From Chloroflexota bacterium (GTDB lineage Bacteria > Chloroflexota > Dehalococcoidia > JACPQK01): a DNA stretch of 42,245 bases. A program made the translations under genes and the position numbers. Below, piece by piece: positions 31,523 through 39,364 of this stretch. Positions within the stretch are counted from its first letter, which is position 1; every line of letters begins with the position of its first letter. Location of the stretch: positions 1 through 42,245 of the forward strand of contig JACPQM010000059.1 of NCBI GenBank assembly GCA_016190505.1. The letters are read 5' to 3'. The notes beneath the pieces are model-generated. The model worked only from the letters and a program-made list of their open reading frames with translations, searched no databases and had not been told where the DNA came from.

Positions 31523-31531
31523 TGCTATAAT
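31523..31531 (+). promoter_or_regulatory. Extended -10 promoter for ftsH
   Basis: TGC directly before TATAAT (31526-31531), a good extended -10, about 47 bp ahead of the ftsH start. No clear -35 is seen. The same TGCTATAAT occurs before the gene at 36141. Confidence 0.6.
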
Positions 31532-31577
31532 TCAAGCCCCGAGATATGATCATGAGAGGGACACTTCGAGCAGAAAT

Positions 31578-33428
31578 ATGAACGGGCGCTGGCGCAGGAA
31601 CAGCTTCATATACATGTTGGTGCTGGTGGCGGCGGTAGCGTTGCTTTTCACGATGTTCTCCTCCCCGCGGAAGAACAACGAGGTGCCGCTGTCCACGATA
31701 GTCAGCAACGCCCAGCAGGGCAAGGTGAGCCGCATCGAGGTGCAGGGCGTCACCATCACCGCGCACATGAACGATGGAGACAAGGCGGTCTCCCGCAAGG
31801 AGGAAGGGGGGACTAGCGTCTTCCAATTGCTCCAGGACGCTGGCGTCAAGACGGGGCCTGGGGCCTTGGATGTGGTGGTCAAGGACTCCAGCCGCTTTGG
31901 CAACGTACTGGGCGTGCTCCTTCAGTTCCTACCCATCATCTTCATCGGCGCCCTCCTCCTGTTCATGATGAGGCAGGCCCAGGGCACCAACAGCCAGGCC
32001 ATGAGCTTCGGCAAGAGCCGGGCCCGGCTGTTTACCGGCAACCGCCCCACAGTCACCCTGGGCGACGTTGCTGGGGCCGACGAGGCCAAGCAAGAGCTCC
32101 AGGAGGTGGTCGAGTTCTTGCGTTACCCGGACCGCTTCGTGTCCCTGGGGGCACGCATACCCAGAGGGGTGCTGTTGGTTGGCCCTCCAGGCACAGGCAA
32201 GACACTGCTTGCTCGGGCCGTGGCTGGTGAGGCGGGTGTCCCCTTCTTCTCTATCAGCGGCAGCGAGTTCGTCGAGATGTTCGTGGGTGTGGGCGCGTCG
32301 CGTGTCCGCGACCTGTTCGATCAGGCCAAGCGGAACGCGCCCTGCATCGTATTCGTGGACGAGATTGACGCGGTGGGTCGCCATCGTGGCGCTGGCCTGG
32401 GTGGTGGCCACGACGAGCGGGAGCAGACACTGAACCAGATACTGGTGGAGATGGACGGTTTCGACAGCAACACGAACGTCATCGTTATCTCCGCCACCAA
32501 CCGGCCGGACATCCTGGACCCGGCGCTGCTGCGTCCCGGCCGCTTTGACCGCAGGGTGGTCCTCGATGTTCCCGACATCAAGGGTCGTAAGGAGATACTG
32601 GAGGTCCACGCCAAGGGCAAGCCCATTGATCCCACCGTGGACCTGGAGAAACTGGCCAAGCAGACCCCAGGCTTCAGCGGCGCCGACCTGGCCAACCTGG
32701 TCAATGAGGGGGCTATCCTGGCGGCGCGGCGGAACAAAAAGACAGTTACCCAGTCCGAGCTGGAAGAGGCGATTGACCGCGTACTGCTAGGGCCTGAGCG
32801 CAAGAGCCGGGTAATCTCCCCACGGGAAAAGGAGATCACTGCCTATCACGAGGCGGGCCATGCCCTGGTTGCCCGCATGCTGCCCCAGGCCGACCCGGTG
32901 CACAAGATATCCATTGTGGCCCGAGGTATGGCCGGCGGCTACACCAAGCAACTGCCCGTCGAGGACCGTCACCTGTATACACCTGGCCAACTGAACGCCA
33001 TGCTAGCTACGTCACTGGGTGGACGGGTGGCCGAGGAACTGGTGTTTAACGAGCCCAGCACGGGCGCCCAGAACGACCTGGAGCACGTGACCGACATCGC
33101 CCGCCGCATGATCAAGGAGTGGGGCATGAGCGAGAAACTGGGCCCGCGCACTTTTGGGCGCCGCCAGGAGCTCATCTTCCTGGGCCGCACGGTGGATGAG
33201 CAGAAGGACTACGGCGACCGGACAGCAGACGAGATTGACACCGAGATGCAGGCGTTGGTGGCCCAGGCCTACCACACCGCTCAGGGCATACTCACGCAGA
33301 ACCGGACCAAGCTGGCTCAGATTGCCGATGCCCTCATGTCCAAGGAGACCCTGGAAGGTCCCCAACTGGACGAGCTCCTCAACTCCTCAGCGCCGGCGCC
33401 CGAGCCAGCTCCAACTCCCGCCAGCTAG
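31578..33428 (+). CDS. ftsH: ATP-dependent zinc metalloprotease FtsH
   Basis: A 616-residue membrane AAA+ protease that unfolds and degrades membrane and regulatory proteins as a hexamer. Two transmembrane helices (about residues 11-30 and 113-133, [19 protein letters not shown]) flank a small exported domain. The AAA domain has Walker [20 protein letters not shown] (about 198), the pore loop [15 protein letters not shown], Walker [12 protein letters not shown] and the SRH region [20 protein letters not shown]. The zinc site is [13 protein letters not shown] (HExxH, about 423), followed by [12 protein letters not shown]. The C-terminus is Pro/Ala-rich. The length is normal. The start is ATG at 31578, with weak Shine-Dalgarno sequence. 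It is followed 57 bp later by tatD. Confidence 0.97.
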   Translation: MNGRWRRNSFIYMLVLVAAVALLFTMFSSPRKNNEVPLSTIVSNAQQGKVSRIEVQGVTITAHMNDGDKAVSRKEEGGTSVFQLLQDAGVKTGPGALDVVVKDSSRFGNVLGVLLQFLPIIFIGALLLFMMRQAQGTNSQAMSFGKSRARLFTGNRPTVTLGDVAGADEAKQELQEVVEFLRYPDRFVSLGARIPRGVLLVGPPGTGKTLLARAVAGEAGVPFFSISGSEFVEMFVGVGASRVRDLFDQAKRNAPCIVFVDEIDAVGRHRGAGLGGGHDEREQTLNQILVEMDGFDSNTNVIVISATNRPDILDPALLRPGRFDRRVVLDVPDIKGRKEILEVHAKGKPIDPTVDLEKLAKQTPGFSGADLANLVNEGAILAARRNKKTVTQSELEEAIDRVLLGPERKSRVISPREKEITAYHEAGHALVARMLPQADPVHKISIVARGMAGGYTKQLPVEDRHLYTPGQLNAMLATSLGGRVAEELVFNEPSTGAQNDLEHVTDIARRMIKEWGMSEKLGPRTFGRRQELIFLGRTVDEQKDYGDRTADEIDTEMQALVAQAYHTAQGILTQNRTKLAQIADALMSKETLEGPQLDELLNSSAPAPEPAPTPAS

Positions 33429-33485
33429 AGGCTCGGGGCTGGCCTGGCTTGTGGACCAAACTGAACCCGGTTAAGGAGGATGACC

Positions 33486-34265
33486 ATGTTCGTTGACTCC
33501 CACTGCCACCTCCAGCCCTTCAAGCCCGAGAAGCTGAGCCAAACGCTACAGGAGGCACGCCAGGCCGGGGTAGAGGCCCTCCTGTCCATGGGGCAGAACC
33601 TCGACATTTCGGCGCAGACGGTACACCTGCACGAGCGGGAGAGCAGCGTCTGGGCCGGCATTGGCATCCACCCCTGGCAGGCCGTGCCCGTGGATGCGGA
33701 AGCCAGGGAACGCCTTATGGACCTCGCCGAGCGCGAGGGGGTGGTGGCCATTGGGGAGGTGGGTCTGGACTTCGAGCGGGTCAGCGACGGGACTGCTCAC
33801 GAGACTCAGGTACAGGCCCTGGTCGCCCAGTTGCGCCTGGCCAGGGAGTTGGGCCTGCCCCTTTCCTTGCACTGCCGGGGCGCCCACCCCCAGATGCTGG
33901 CCTTGCTGGACAAGGAGGGGATGGGCGTTCGGGGCGTAATCCATAGCTTCGCCGGCAATGCCGACCAGATGAAGCGCTGGCTCGATCGGGGGTTTTACGT
34001 GGGAGTGGGCTACCGCGCGTTGGTGAGGCCCGGCAAGGAAGAGGCGAGGGAACTGGCTCTCCAGATTCCTCTTGACCGCTTGCTCCTGGAGACGGACGCT
34101 TCCTATAGCTCAGCGTGGGGCGATAGCGGGGAGAAACTGACCCCCGGCCACGTGAAGCTCGTGGCCGAGACGCTGGCCGCCGACCGGGGGACCACTGCCG
34201 AGGCCCTGGGAACGGCCACCACCGCCAACGCCCGCCGTCTGTTCCGCCTACCCGCTGGAGAGTAG
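33486..34265 (+). CDS. TatD family metal-dependent hydrolase
   Basis: A 259-residue TIM-barrel hydrolase of the TatD DNase family. Metal-site segments are MFVDSHCHLQPF (HxH), VVAIGEVGLDFERV (Glu), LPLSLHCRGAHPQML (His), VIHSFAGNADQMKRW (His) and DRLLLETDAS (Asp). TatD proteins are Mg-dependent 3'-5' exonucleases, some acting in DNA repair or D-aminoacyl-tRNA handling. An ATG at 33480 is also in frame, but 33486 is better spaced from the AAGGAGG site. It is a shortish member with the region after the last Asp slightly diverged (SYSSAWGDSGEKLTPGH). Confidence 0.9.
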   Translation: MFVDSHCHLQPFKPEKLSQTLQEARQAGVEALLSMGQNLDISAQTVHLHERESSVWAGIGIHPWQAVPVDAEARERLMDLAEREGVVAIGEVGLDFERVSDGTAHETQVQALVAQLRLARELGLPLSLHCRGAHPQMLALLDKEGMGVRGVIHSFAGNADQMKRWLDRGFYVGVGYRALVRPGKEEARELALQIPLDRLLLETDASYSSAWGDSGEKLTPGHVKLVAETLAADRGTTAEALGTATTANARRLFRLPAGE

Positions 34266-34324
34266 ATTGACCCCCGCCCCTACAGGTAAGTCACCAACTT
34301 GCCTAGCTGTTGGCGCGGGGTGAC

Positions 34325-34804
34325 TCAGATTTCGCCCGTAGGGTAGGCTACGGCCAGAATGGCCACCGGCCGCGTGCCTCGCGGGGCAATCAGGAGGCGG
34401 CACAGCACTTCTTCGTCGAAGGCGCCTACCCAGCAGCTTCCCAGGCCCAGGGCTGTGGCCGCCAGCATGGCGAAAGCGCAGGCGATGGTGGCATCCTGGA
34501 CGGCATACAGGTCCCGCCCGCGTCGTCCATACTTCTGCCTTGACTCACCGGGCAGGGCGGCGAACACCAGGGCCACTGAGGCTTTGGAGATGAACTCCTG
34601 GTAGGCGGCGATGCGGGCTAGCTCCCGGAGCATCTGCGGCTGGCGTACTGCATAAATGTGGTAGGCCTGTAGGTCGCCCGCCGAAGGGCCGCGGGTAGCT
34701 GCTTCCGCCAGGCGCTGTACTAGGGCGTCGTCCACATCCCGGGCGGCAAACTCGCGCACCGAGTGCCGCTGTTCAATGAGTTGGAAGTAGTCCACGGCGT
34801 TCAC
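34325..34804 (-). CDS. Nitroreductase family protein
   Basis: A 159-residue FMN-binding nitroreductase-fold protein. It shows QLIEQRHSVREFAARDVDDA (the R-x-S/H-x-R FMN phosphate contacts), LAEAATRGPSAGDLQAYHIY, and ATIACAFAMLAATALGLGSC followed by WVGAF, the typical flavin-site helix. These enzymes reduce nitro groups, quinones or flavins with NAD(P)H; the substrate is unknown. The frame runs to 34831, but that part is translated GTAGGGGCG palindrome, so I use the GTG at 34804. It lies just downstream of the DRTGG protein gene on the same strand. Confidence 0.87.
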   Translation of the reverse strand: MNAVDYFQLIEQRHSVREFAARDVDDALVQRLAEAATRGPSAGDLQAYHIYAVRQPQMLRELARIAAYQEFISKASVALVFAALPGESRQKYGRRGRDLYAVQDATIACAFAMLAATALGLGSCWVGAFDEEVLCRLLIAPRGTRPVAILAVAYPTGEI

Positions 34805-34814
34805 GGTGGCACGT

Positions 34815-34842
34815 GTAGGGGCGTATTGCAATACGCCCCTAC
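34815..34842. repeat. GTAGGGGCG palindrome at a gene 3' end
   Basis: A perfect 28-base palindrome, GTAGGGGCGTATTG and its complement. Its minus-strand TAG (34839-34841) ends the DRTGG protein gene. The nitroreductase start lies 11 bases beyond. Confidence 0.85.
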
Positions 34843-35813
34843 TGGAGGCCCAACCGACTGTAGAGATTGGCGAAGTCGAAGTGCTGGTCCAGCACCTGCT
34901 CCCACACGGGCAGTTTCTTGGCCTGATGGAAGCGCACCTGGCTGAAGAGCGTCTCCAGGCGGTCGAGTGCCGGCAGTATCTTGCCCTCGACGCGGACTAT
35001 TGGGATACCCCGGTTCTGGGTCTCGATCAGTATGTCGGGTGTGGGGTACTCCGGACCACAGAGGATGAAACACGCGGTATCAGTGGCCAGCGCCCCGAGT
35101 TGGATGTCCACCCGGTTGGCCTGCGTGACAATGGCCTTGTTCAGCTTCCGGCCCAGGTGATGGGGCGCCGGGTCCACGGACATAGCACCCACCATCAGGT
35201 TCTCGACTACCTCGTCAGCCGCCTCGGGGCAGGTCACTAACTCGCCGCCCAGGGCTTCGGCGATCTCCCCAACGCTAACCCCAGCCAGGCGCCACACCTC
35301 GGGCAACAGGCCCACGACCGGCACTCCGGCCCGCGCCAGCTCCGGGGCAAGGGTGTCCGTGGCCCACGGCATCTTGGCCTGCGGGATGGCGTTCACCACG
35401 ACGCCCGCCAACCTGGGGGACAGCTTCTGGGCGACGGTCAACAGCGACGCAGCAGAGAAGCCGGGGGAGTAGCGGGACACCAATAAAGCTTGCGCGCCCG
35501 TTGCCGACATCGAGCGTACGCATGATTCCTGGGCGGATGGCTGGGCCAGATCCCCCTCTCCCTCCATGATGACCACGTGCTTGCCCCGGGCTAAGGACTC
35601 GTAGGTCTGGCGCAGGGCGCCATTGGCCTCGACCACAGGGCCGACCTCAGCGCCGGTGGCCTGAGACAAGAACAGGGCATCGGCGTTCACCTGGGCGCCG
35701 CCGGCCAGACGCAGATAGCCCAAGGCCTGTCCCTGCAATTTGCGGGCGAGGCCGGCAGCCAAGGCGGTCTTCCCCGCGCCGGGTTGAAGCGAGCAAACGT
35801 AGACGCCGGTCAT
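34839..35813 (-). CDS. BioD-like P-loop and DRTGG domain protein
   Basis: A 324-residue protein with the architecture of the N-terminal part of long phosphotransacetylases. A dethiobiotin-synthetase-like P-loop domain begins VYVCSLQPGAGKTALAAGLA and contains HVVIMEGEGDL and GVVVNAIP. A DRTGG domain follows from about residue 200 (ENLMVGAMSVDPAPHHLGRK, then LNKAIVTQANRVDIQLGAL). It lacks the phosphotransacetylase catalytic domain, as many stand-alone family members do. A nucleotide- or acyl-CoA-linked regulatory role is possible, but no reaction is known. The start is ATG at 35813. The nitroreductase gene follows. The stop lies in a palindromic repeat. Confidence 0.87.
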   Translation of the reverse strand: MTGVYVCSLQPGAGKTALAAGLARKLQGQALGYLRLAGGAQVNADALFLSQATGAEVGPVVEANGALRQTYESLARGKHVVIMEGEGDLAQPSAQESCVRSMSATGAQALLVSRYSPGFSAASLLTVAQKLSPRLAGVVVNAIPQAKMPWATDTLAPELARAGVPVVGLLPEVWRLAGVSVGEIAEALGGELVTCPEAADEVVENLMVGAMSVDPAPHHLGRKLNKAIVTQANRVDIQLGALATDTACFILCGPEYPTPDILIETQNRGIPIVRVEGKILPALDRLETLFSQVRFHQAKKLPVWEQVLDQHFDFANLYSRLGLQ

Positions 35814-36071
35814 GGTGTTCTCCTAGCTCCAGGGCGATAGTGAGGCTATGTGCAATCGGCTCCTTTTTACCATAGTAGGCAGGGCAAGTCAACGATGGGG
35901 TGGTGGCCCGAATCCAACACCTAGCCTGTTGCAGAGCCTCGTGGCCGGGTGTGGGCAAGCGTAGGGGCGAAGCATCCGGCCACATAGTGAAGTCACAAGA
36001 GCATCGTCTTCCGGATGCTTCGCCCCTACAGGTGCCGTGAGCGCGGTGTCGAGGCCCGTCCAGGCGGGGTA
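35814..36071. other. Intergenic region with long palindrome
   Basis: No gene is visible. The stretch contains the 69-bp GTAGGGGCG element at 35961-36029 and leads to the promoter of the gene at 36141. It also includes the upstream region of the minus-strand DRTGG gene, where I see no convincing promoter. Confidence 0.55.
35961..36029. repeat. GTAGGGGCG palindrome with long loop
   Basis: Arms GTAGGGGCGAAGCATCCGG and the complement, with about 31 bases of loop. The arm is the same type as at 7756-7806 (GAAGCATC). This copy stands between two divergent genes and is not at a gene end. Confidence 0.85.
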
Positions 36072-36080
36072 TGCTATAAT
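36072..36080 (+). promoter_or_regulatory. Extended -10 promoter
   Basis: TGC followed by TATAAT (36075-36080), identical to the ftsH -10 region. It is 61 bp before the GTG of the small exported protein; no -35 match is seen. Confidence 0.55.
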
Positions 36081-36140
36081 AGGACTTAATATAAACACGC
36101 ATGTTTCTATTATCTGGCTGCTCAAGCCAGGAGGTGAACT

Positions 36141-36530
36141 GTGAAGGCGTGGGTGGTCTTTCCTCTGGTGGTCTTGTTCGGCCTGTCCCCCGGCCTTATC
36201 CCTTCCCCCCAAGCTCTGGTTGATGCTCCGTCCGTTACTATCGTTTCACCTAAGAATGGGCTCATAGTGTTTGGCCCAGATGTGACCTTTACCTTCCAGG
36301 TCACCAACTTCACCCTGGCGCCGGACGAGATTGGTGCCGAACCAGCGCCTGGCCAGGGCCATATGCACGTGTACGTCAATGGCGTGCTTAAGGGTGAAGC
36401 GTCCACCGGCACATTCATTGTCACTGGACTGACCATTGGTCTCCGCACAGTGAAGGTGAGCCTGGCCCAGAACGACCACACGCCCCTGGACCCACCTGTG
36501 GAGCACTCGGTGACTATTCTGGTGCTGTAG
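36141..36530 (+). CDS. Small exported beta-sandwich protein (DUF4399-like)
   Basis: A 129-residue protein with a Sec signal peptide (VVFPLVVLFGLSPGLIPSPQ, cleavage near residue 25). One Ig-like beta domain follows: VTIVSPKNGLIVFGPDVTFT, then GQGHMHVYVNGVLKGEAS, LTIGLRTVKVSLAQNDHTPL and VEHSVTILVL. The GQGHxHxYVNG and NDHxPL blocks resemble DUF4399-type proteins, which are found as single exported domains and may bind metal. The start is GTG at 36141 with an AGGAGGTG site six bases before. It has its own promoter and stands alone. Confidence 0.75.
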   Translation: MKAWVVFPLVVLFGLSPGLIPSPQALVDAPSVTIVSPKNGLIVFGPDVTFTFQVTNFTLAPDEIGAEPAPGQGHMHVYVNGVLKGEASTGTFIVTGLTIGLRTVKVSLAQNDHTPLDPPVEHSVTILVL

Positions 36531-36585
36531 GCTGCTATGGCCGGAGGAACAGCACCAGGCAGGTAGGACTCATTACAGACCTCGC

Positions 36586-36840
36586 CTATCGGTACGCTTC
36601 ACGCCGGTGGCGGACCCTGAAGAGCCGGATTATGCCGGTATCGGACTCAAAAGACAGTCTCACACGCCAGTCACCAACTCGGAGACGCCATTCTCGCTCC
36701 TGGCCCTGAATGCGCTTTACGTCGCCGTAGCTAGTTTCCGCGAGCCGGTCCAGGGCGCGCATGATGCGCTCCCGTGTCCTCAGATCCAGCCGCTCCATAT
36801 CCTTGAGAGCAGTCTCGGACCAAGCGAGGTGCCAGATCAC
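36586..36840 (-). CDS. RelE/ParE superfamily toxin
   Basis: An 84-residue toxin of type II systems. It shows WHLAWSETALKDMERLDLRT, a helix, GDVKRIQGQEREWRLRVGDW, and RVRLSFESDTGIIRLFRVRH ending RREAYR, the standard RelE fold with the C-terminal basic catalytic residues. RelE proteins cut mRNA in the ribosome. The start GTG overlaps the antitoxin stop by 4 bp (GTGA), and the antitoxin gene comes first. Confidence 0.9.
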   Translation of the reverse strand: MIWHLAWSETALKDMERLDLRTRERIMRALDRLAETSYGDVKRIQGQEREWRLRVGDWRVRLSFESDTGIIRLFRVRHRREAYR

Positions 36841-37112
36841 GCCTTACCCAGCAACCGCCGCTTGGCCTCCTCATGCGAGACCACACGGCCAGCCGCGAAA
36901 TCTGCGCGGGCCTCGGCCACTGCGGTGCGTTCCTCCGGTGTCTCCGGCTCGTCATCCTCCGAGGCCTCCATGAAGGCCCGCAGCACAGGGTCGCCCAAGT
37001 TGCGCAGGTACTCCAAGTAGCGCCGCGCAGCCTGCACCTCCCTTTGGGGCAACTCGTCCACCAGCCTGTGTAGTTCTTCCCTGCCTTTGACCCGTAGTTT
37101 TTGCGCCGACAT
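36837..37112 (-). CDS. Antitoxin of the RelE-type pair
   Basis: A 91-residue protein. Its first 45 residues form helices (REELHRLVDELPQREVQAAR, RYLEYLRNLGDPV), and the C-terminal 45 are acidic and then basic (EASEDDEPETPEERTAVAEA, EEAKRRLLGKA). These are features of the disordered toxin-wrapping tail of type II antitoxins, and VVSHEEAKRRL is a common ending in this group. The ATG at 37112 has a GGAG site. The open frame continues to 37478, but that part is the shadow of the gene on the same strand in another frame. Confidence 0.85.
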   Translation of the reverse strand: MSAQKLRVKGREELHRLVDELPQREVQAARRYLEYLRNLGDPVLRAFMEASEDDEPETPEERTAVAEARADFAAGRVVSHEEAKRRLLGKA

Positions 37113-37168
37113 TACTTGTCTCCTACCACCATCCTCAGTGTGTCCTACGTCCTCGGCCAGATTATAGC

Positions 37169-37999
37169 CTAAGGCCGCAGGAACAGCACCAGGCACTTGG
37201 CCGAGCCGCCTGACTTGAGGAACTGGTCCAGCGGCGTCTCGTGCACGGTGTAGCCACGCTCCTCTAGCGCGTGCCGGAGGGTAGGGCAGCCTGTGTTCAT
37301 CACGATCTGCCGCCCGACCACGACAGCGTTGCAGGCGAAGCGCTCCGCCTCCTTTTCCGACACCTCTATCAGCTCCGACGTGTACTCCCGGAGCACCTTG
37401 CGCCCGTACTCGTCGAAGGCGCCCGGGAAATAGGCGGCGCGGGCATCGCCCTTCGATTGGCCTAGGGGCAGGAAGCACGTGTCCAGATGGTAGAAGCGGG
37501 CGTCCATCAGCTCCAGCGAGAGCACCCGCCGGCCCAGTATCTCGCCCACCCGCAGGTGCGAGCGTATGTCGGAGCGGAACCGGTAGCCAGCGAACAGCTC
37601 GTCCCCGCAGGGCAGGATGTCCCCCTCGCCCTCGAAGAACTCGGTACGCCCCAGCTCTACGATTCGGCAGCCCCGCTCCCGGAACCAGGCGACAAAATGC
37701 GGCGTCTCGCGCGCGCGTACTGAGTAGCGGAAGTTGGCGGCGATGAACAGATCACCTTGCGCCCAGCCGGCGTTGGCGGTGAACACCAGGTCGGGCAGGC
37801 CAGGCATGGGCTGCAGTAGCTCGACGAGTGCCCCCATCTTCTCGGTGAGCGCGCGGTAGAGCCCCTGCCACTGTTGCGCGGCCAGCTCGTGGTCGGGCTG
37901 GTGGCGGACGTCCATCCAGGGGTTGATCTCGTACTCGATGCCGAAGTAGTCGGGCGGACACATGAGCAGGCGGGCCGCCGGGACTGGCTTTTGGGTCAT
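37169..37999 (-). CDS. Arginine dihydrolase/dimethylargininase-like amidinotransferase-fold enzyme (ArgZ-like)
   Basis: A 276-residue guanidine-modifying enzyme. Catalytic segments are PDLVFTANAGWAQGD, RTEFFEGEGDILPCGDELF (the Glu/Asp pair), MDARFYHLDTCFLPL (His) and SGGSAKCLVLFL (nucleophilic Cys near the C-terminus). The TANAG loop carries an Asn, which I recall as the feature separating cyanobacterial arginine dihydrolase ArgZ from dimethylarginase. The gene lies next to a TIGR00300 ornithine cyclodeaminase, which is the other half of fused ArgZ/AgrE. The probable reaction is arginine to ornithine, CO2 and two NH3. The ATG at 37999 is preferred over the upstream extension to 38050. Confidence 0.82.
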   Translation of the reverse strand: MTQKPVPAARLLMCPPDYFGIEYEINPWMDVRHQPDHELAAQQWQGLYRALTEKMGALVELLQPMPGLPDLVFTANAGWAQGDLFIAANFRYSVRARETPHFVAWFRERGCRIVELGRTEFFEGEGDILPCGDELFAGYRFRSDIRSHLRVGEILGRRVLSLELMDARFYHLDTCFLPLGQSKGDARAAYFPGAFDEYGRKVLREYTSELIEVSEKEAERFACNAVVVGRQIVMNTGCPTLRHALEERGYTVHETPLDQFLKSGGSAKCLVLFLRP

Positions 38000-38069
38000 T
38001 ACGAGCAAGAGGAGACAATGTGGCCCCTGCCCTGTGGCCGCGAATGACACCTAGTGGGCCACCTGCCGC

Positions 38070-38161
38070 CCGTCATTGCGAGCGCAGCGAAGTCCCGACA
38101 CGTCGGGACCGATGGCGCGGTCTGTAGGTTGCTTCGTCGCTCTGCTCCTCGCAATGACGGG
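38070..38161. repeat. Long imperfect inverted repeat (TTGCGAGCGCAGCGAAG family)
   Basis: Arms CCGTCATTGCGAGCGCAGCG and GCTCTGCTCCTCGCAATGAC enclose about 50 bases that contain a smaller palindrome, GTCCCGACACGTCGGGAC. Related to the copy at 31159-31241. It lies between the ArgZ-like and ornithine cyclodeaminase genes. Confidence 0.8.
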
Positions 38162-38188
38162 GCGTGCTTCTGTTCCGTGGGTGTCATT

Positions 38189-39364
38189 CTACTCCAGGTA
38201 GCCCAGAAGCATGTGCAAGAAAGGCTCGGCATCGGTGACCAGGCCGACCGTGCGGTAAGGACCTCGCTGCCCAAGCCGGGCCACCACTGCGGGGTTGATG
38301 TCGGCGCAGATGGCCCAGGCGGGGGCGGGCAGCAAGCGGGCCGCCGCCAACGAGTACAGGCCCGTGGCCACCATCAGGGCCAGGGACACACCCTGGGCCT
38401 TCTCGGCCAGTGCGCGCTGCGCCTGCTGGGCGTCGGTGATGGCCTCGGGTAGGAAGCCTTCGTCCCGGACCGATCCCGCCAGCAGCAGGTCTACCCCGCT
38501 CCTCAGACAGGTGTGCAGCATGCCCTGGGCCAGCAGCCCCGACTCCACCGCTGATCGGAGTCCGCCCACGGCCCGGATGGCATTGGCTGCCCGCAGCCGG
38601 TCCTCGGGCCGGGCCGAGCCGTAGATGGCCTGGGCCGCATCGTGGAGGGCCAGGTCGTTGCCGGCGAAAAGGAGTTGGACATAGCCCAACTCGACGAGTT
38701 GCACCACGTGGCGGCTACCGCCCGTTGTTGCCACTACCTCCCCGGCTACCAGCATTGTGCGGCCACCGCTTTGCCTGAGGGCTCTCATTTCCTGGGCGAT
38801 GGCCTGGACGATGACCTCTCGGGACATCTCGCTCCGCAGGGGTGAAGCGGCCAACTCCAAGGGGTGTGGGGCACCCGCCGACCTCGAGGGGGGGCGGACC
38901 CGCACTCCGCCGTGCCCGGTAACGATCAGGTCGCCCAGGCTTACCTGCCCGAAAGGTACGGGGCTCGGCCGGCCGGAAGCCCGGTCCACCGTGATGGCAC
39001 AGCCCTCTCGGGACGCACCTACCTCCACCCACTGGCCACCCAGGCGGACAAGCGTGGGCTGCCCGGTGCAGATGTAGAAGCCCTCGGGGAAGACCCCGCC
39101 GGCTGGCGCCGGGGAGAGTGCGGCGTCCCCCTCGTCCATGACCTCCGCGCCGTGGAGCTTGATGCGGGCCAAGATGCGGTCCAGGGTGGGACGGTCTGGC
39201 GCCTCGACCTCGATGCGGGCGTAGCTCGGCTCCTCCCGGCGCCGCCCTATGCGCACCTCCTGGAGGGCGAAGCTACCCCCCAGGGCCATCACCTCGTCCA
39301 GGACCTTGGGCAGGATGAGGGAGTCTATCAGGTGGCCCCGCAGCTCCATGGTCTCGGAGAACAC
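38189..39364 (-). CDS. Ornithine cyclodeaminase, LOR/SDH domain family (TIGR00300)
   Basis: A 391-residue protein of the TIGR00300 family, homologous to the C-terminal half of cyanobacterial ArgZ/AgrE and to archaeal ornithine cyclodeaminase, which forms proline from ornithine with NAD. The N-terminal LOR/SDH domain has ELRGHLIDSLILPKVLDEV, GSFALQEVRIGRRREEPSYA and a later GGVFPEGFYICTGQPTLVRL. The middle has the Rossmann-type region GGRTMLVAGEVVATTGGSRH. The C-terminal part includes YVQLLFAGNDLALHDAAQAI and ICADINPAVVARLGQRG. The start GTG (39364) immediately follows the stop of the aldehyde dehydrogenase gene. It forms one unit with the ArgZ-like gene downstream. Confidence 0.85.
   Translation of the reverse strand: MFSETMELRGHLIDSLILPKVLDEVMALGGSFALQEVRIGRRREEPSYARIEVEAPDRPTLDRILARIKLHGAEVMDEGDAALSPAPAGGVFPEGFYICTGQPTLVRLGGQWVEVGASREGCAITVDRASGRPSPVPFGQVSLGDLIVTGHGGVRVRPPSRSAGAPHPLELAASPLRSEMSREVIVQAIAQEMRALRQSGGRTMLVAGEVVATTGGSRHVVQLVELGYVQLLFAGNDLALHDAAQAIYGSARPEDRLRAANAIRAVGGLRSAVESGLLAQGMLHTCLRSGVDLLLAGSVRDEGFLPEAITDAQQAQRALAEKAQGVSLALMVATGLYSLAAARLLPAPAWAICADINPAVVARLGQRGPYRTVGLVTDAEPFLHMLLGYLE

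Noticed and set aside
31261-31530. Small frames over the tRNA region
   Set aside because: They are translations of tRNA-Arg (the typical APVAQRIEQRF string) and of repeat DNA.
37113-37478. N-terminal extension of the antitoxin frame
   Set aside because: Arg/Pro/Gly-rich translation that is a different frame of the ArgZ-like gene; the ATG at 37112 has a ribosome site and normal antitoxin length.
31159-38161. Possible CRISPR array from dispersed repeats
   Set aside because: The repeats are isolated palindromes scattered over kilobases with no regular spacers and no cas genes.
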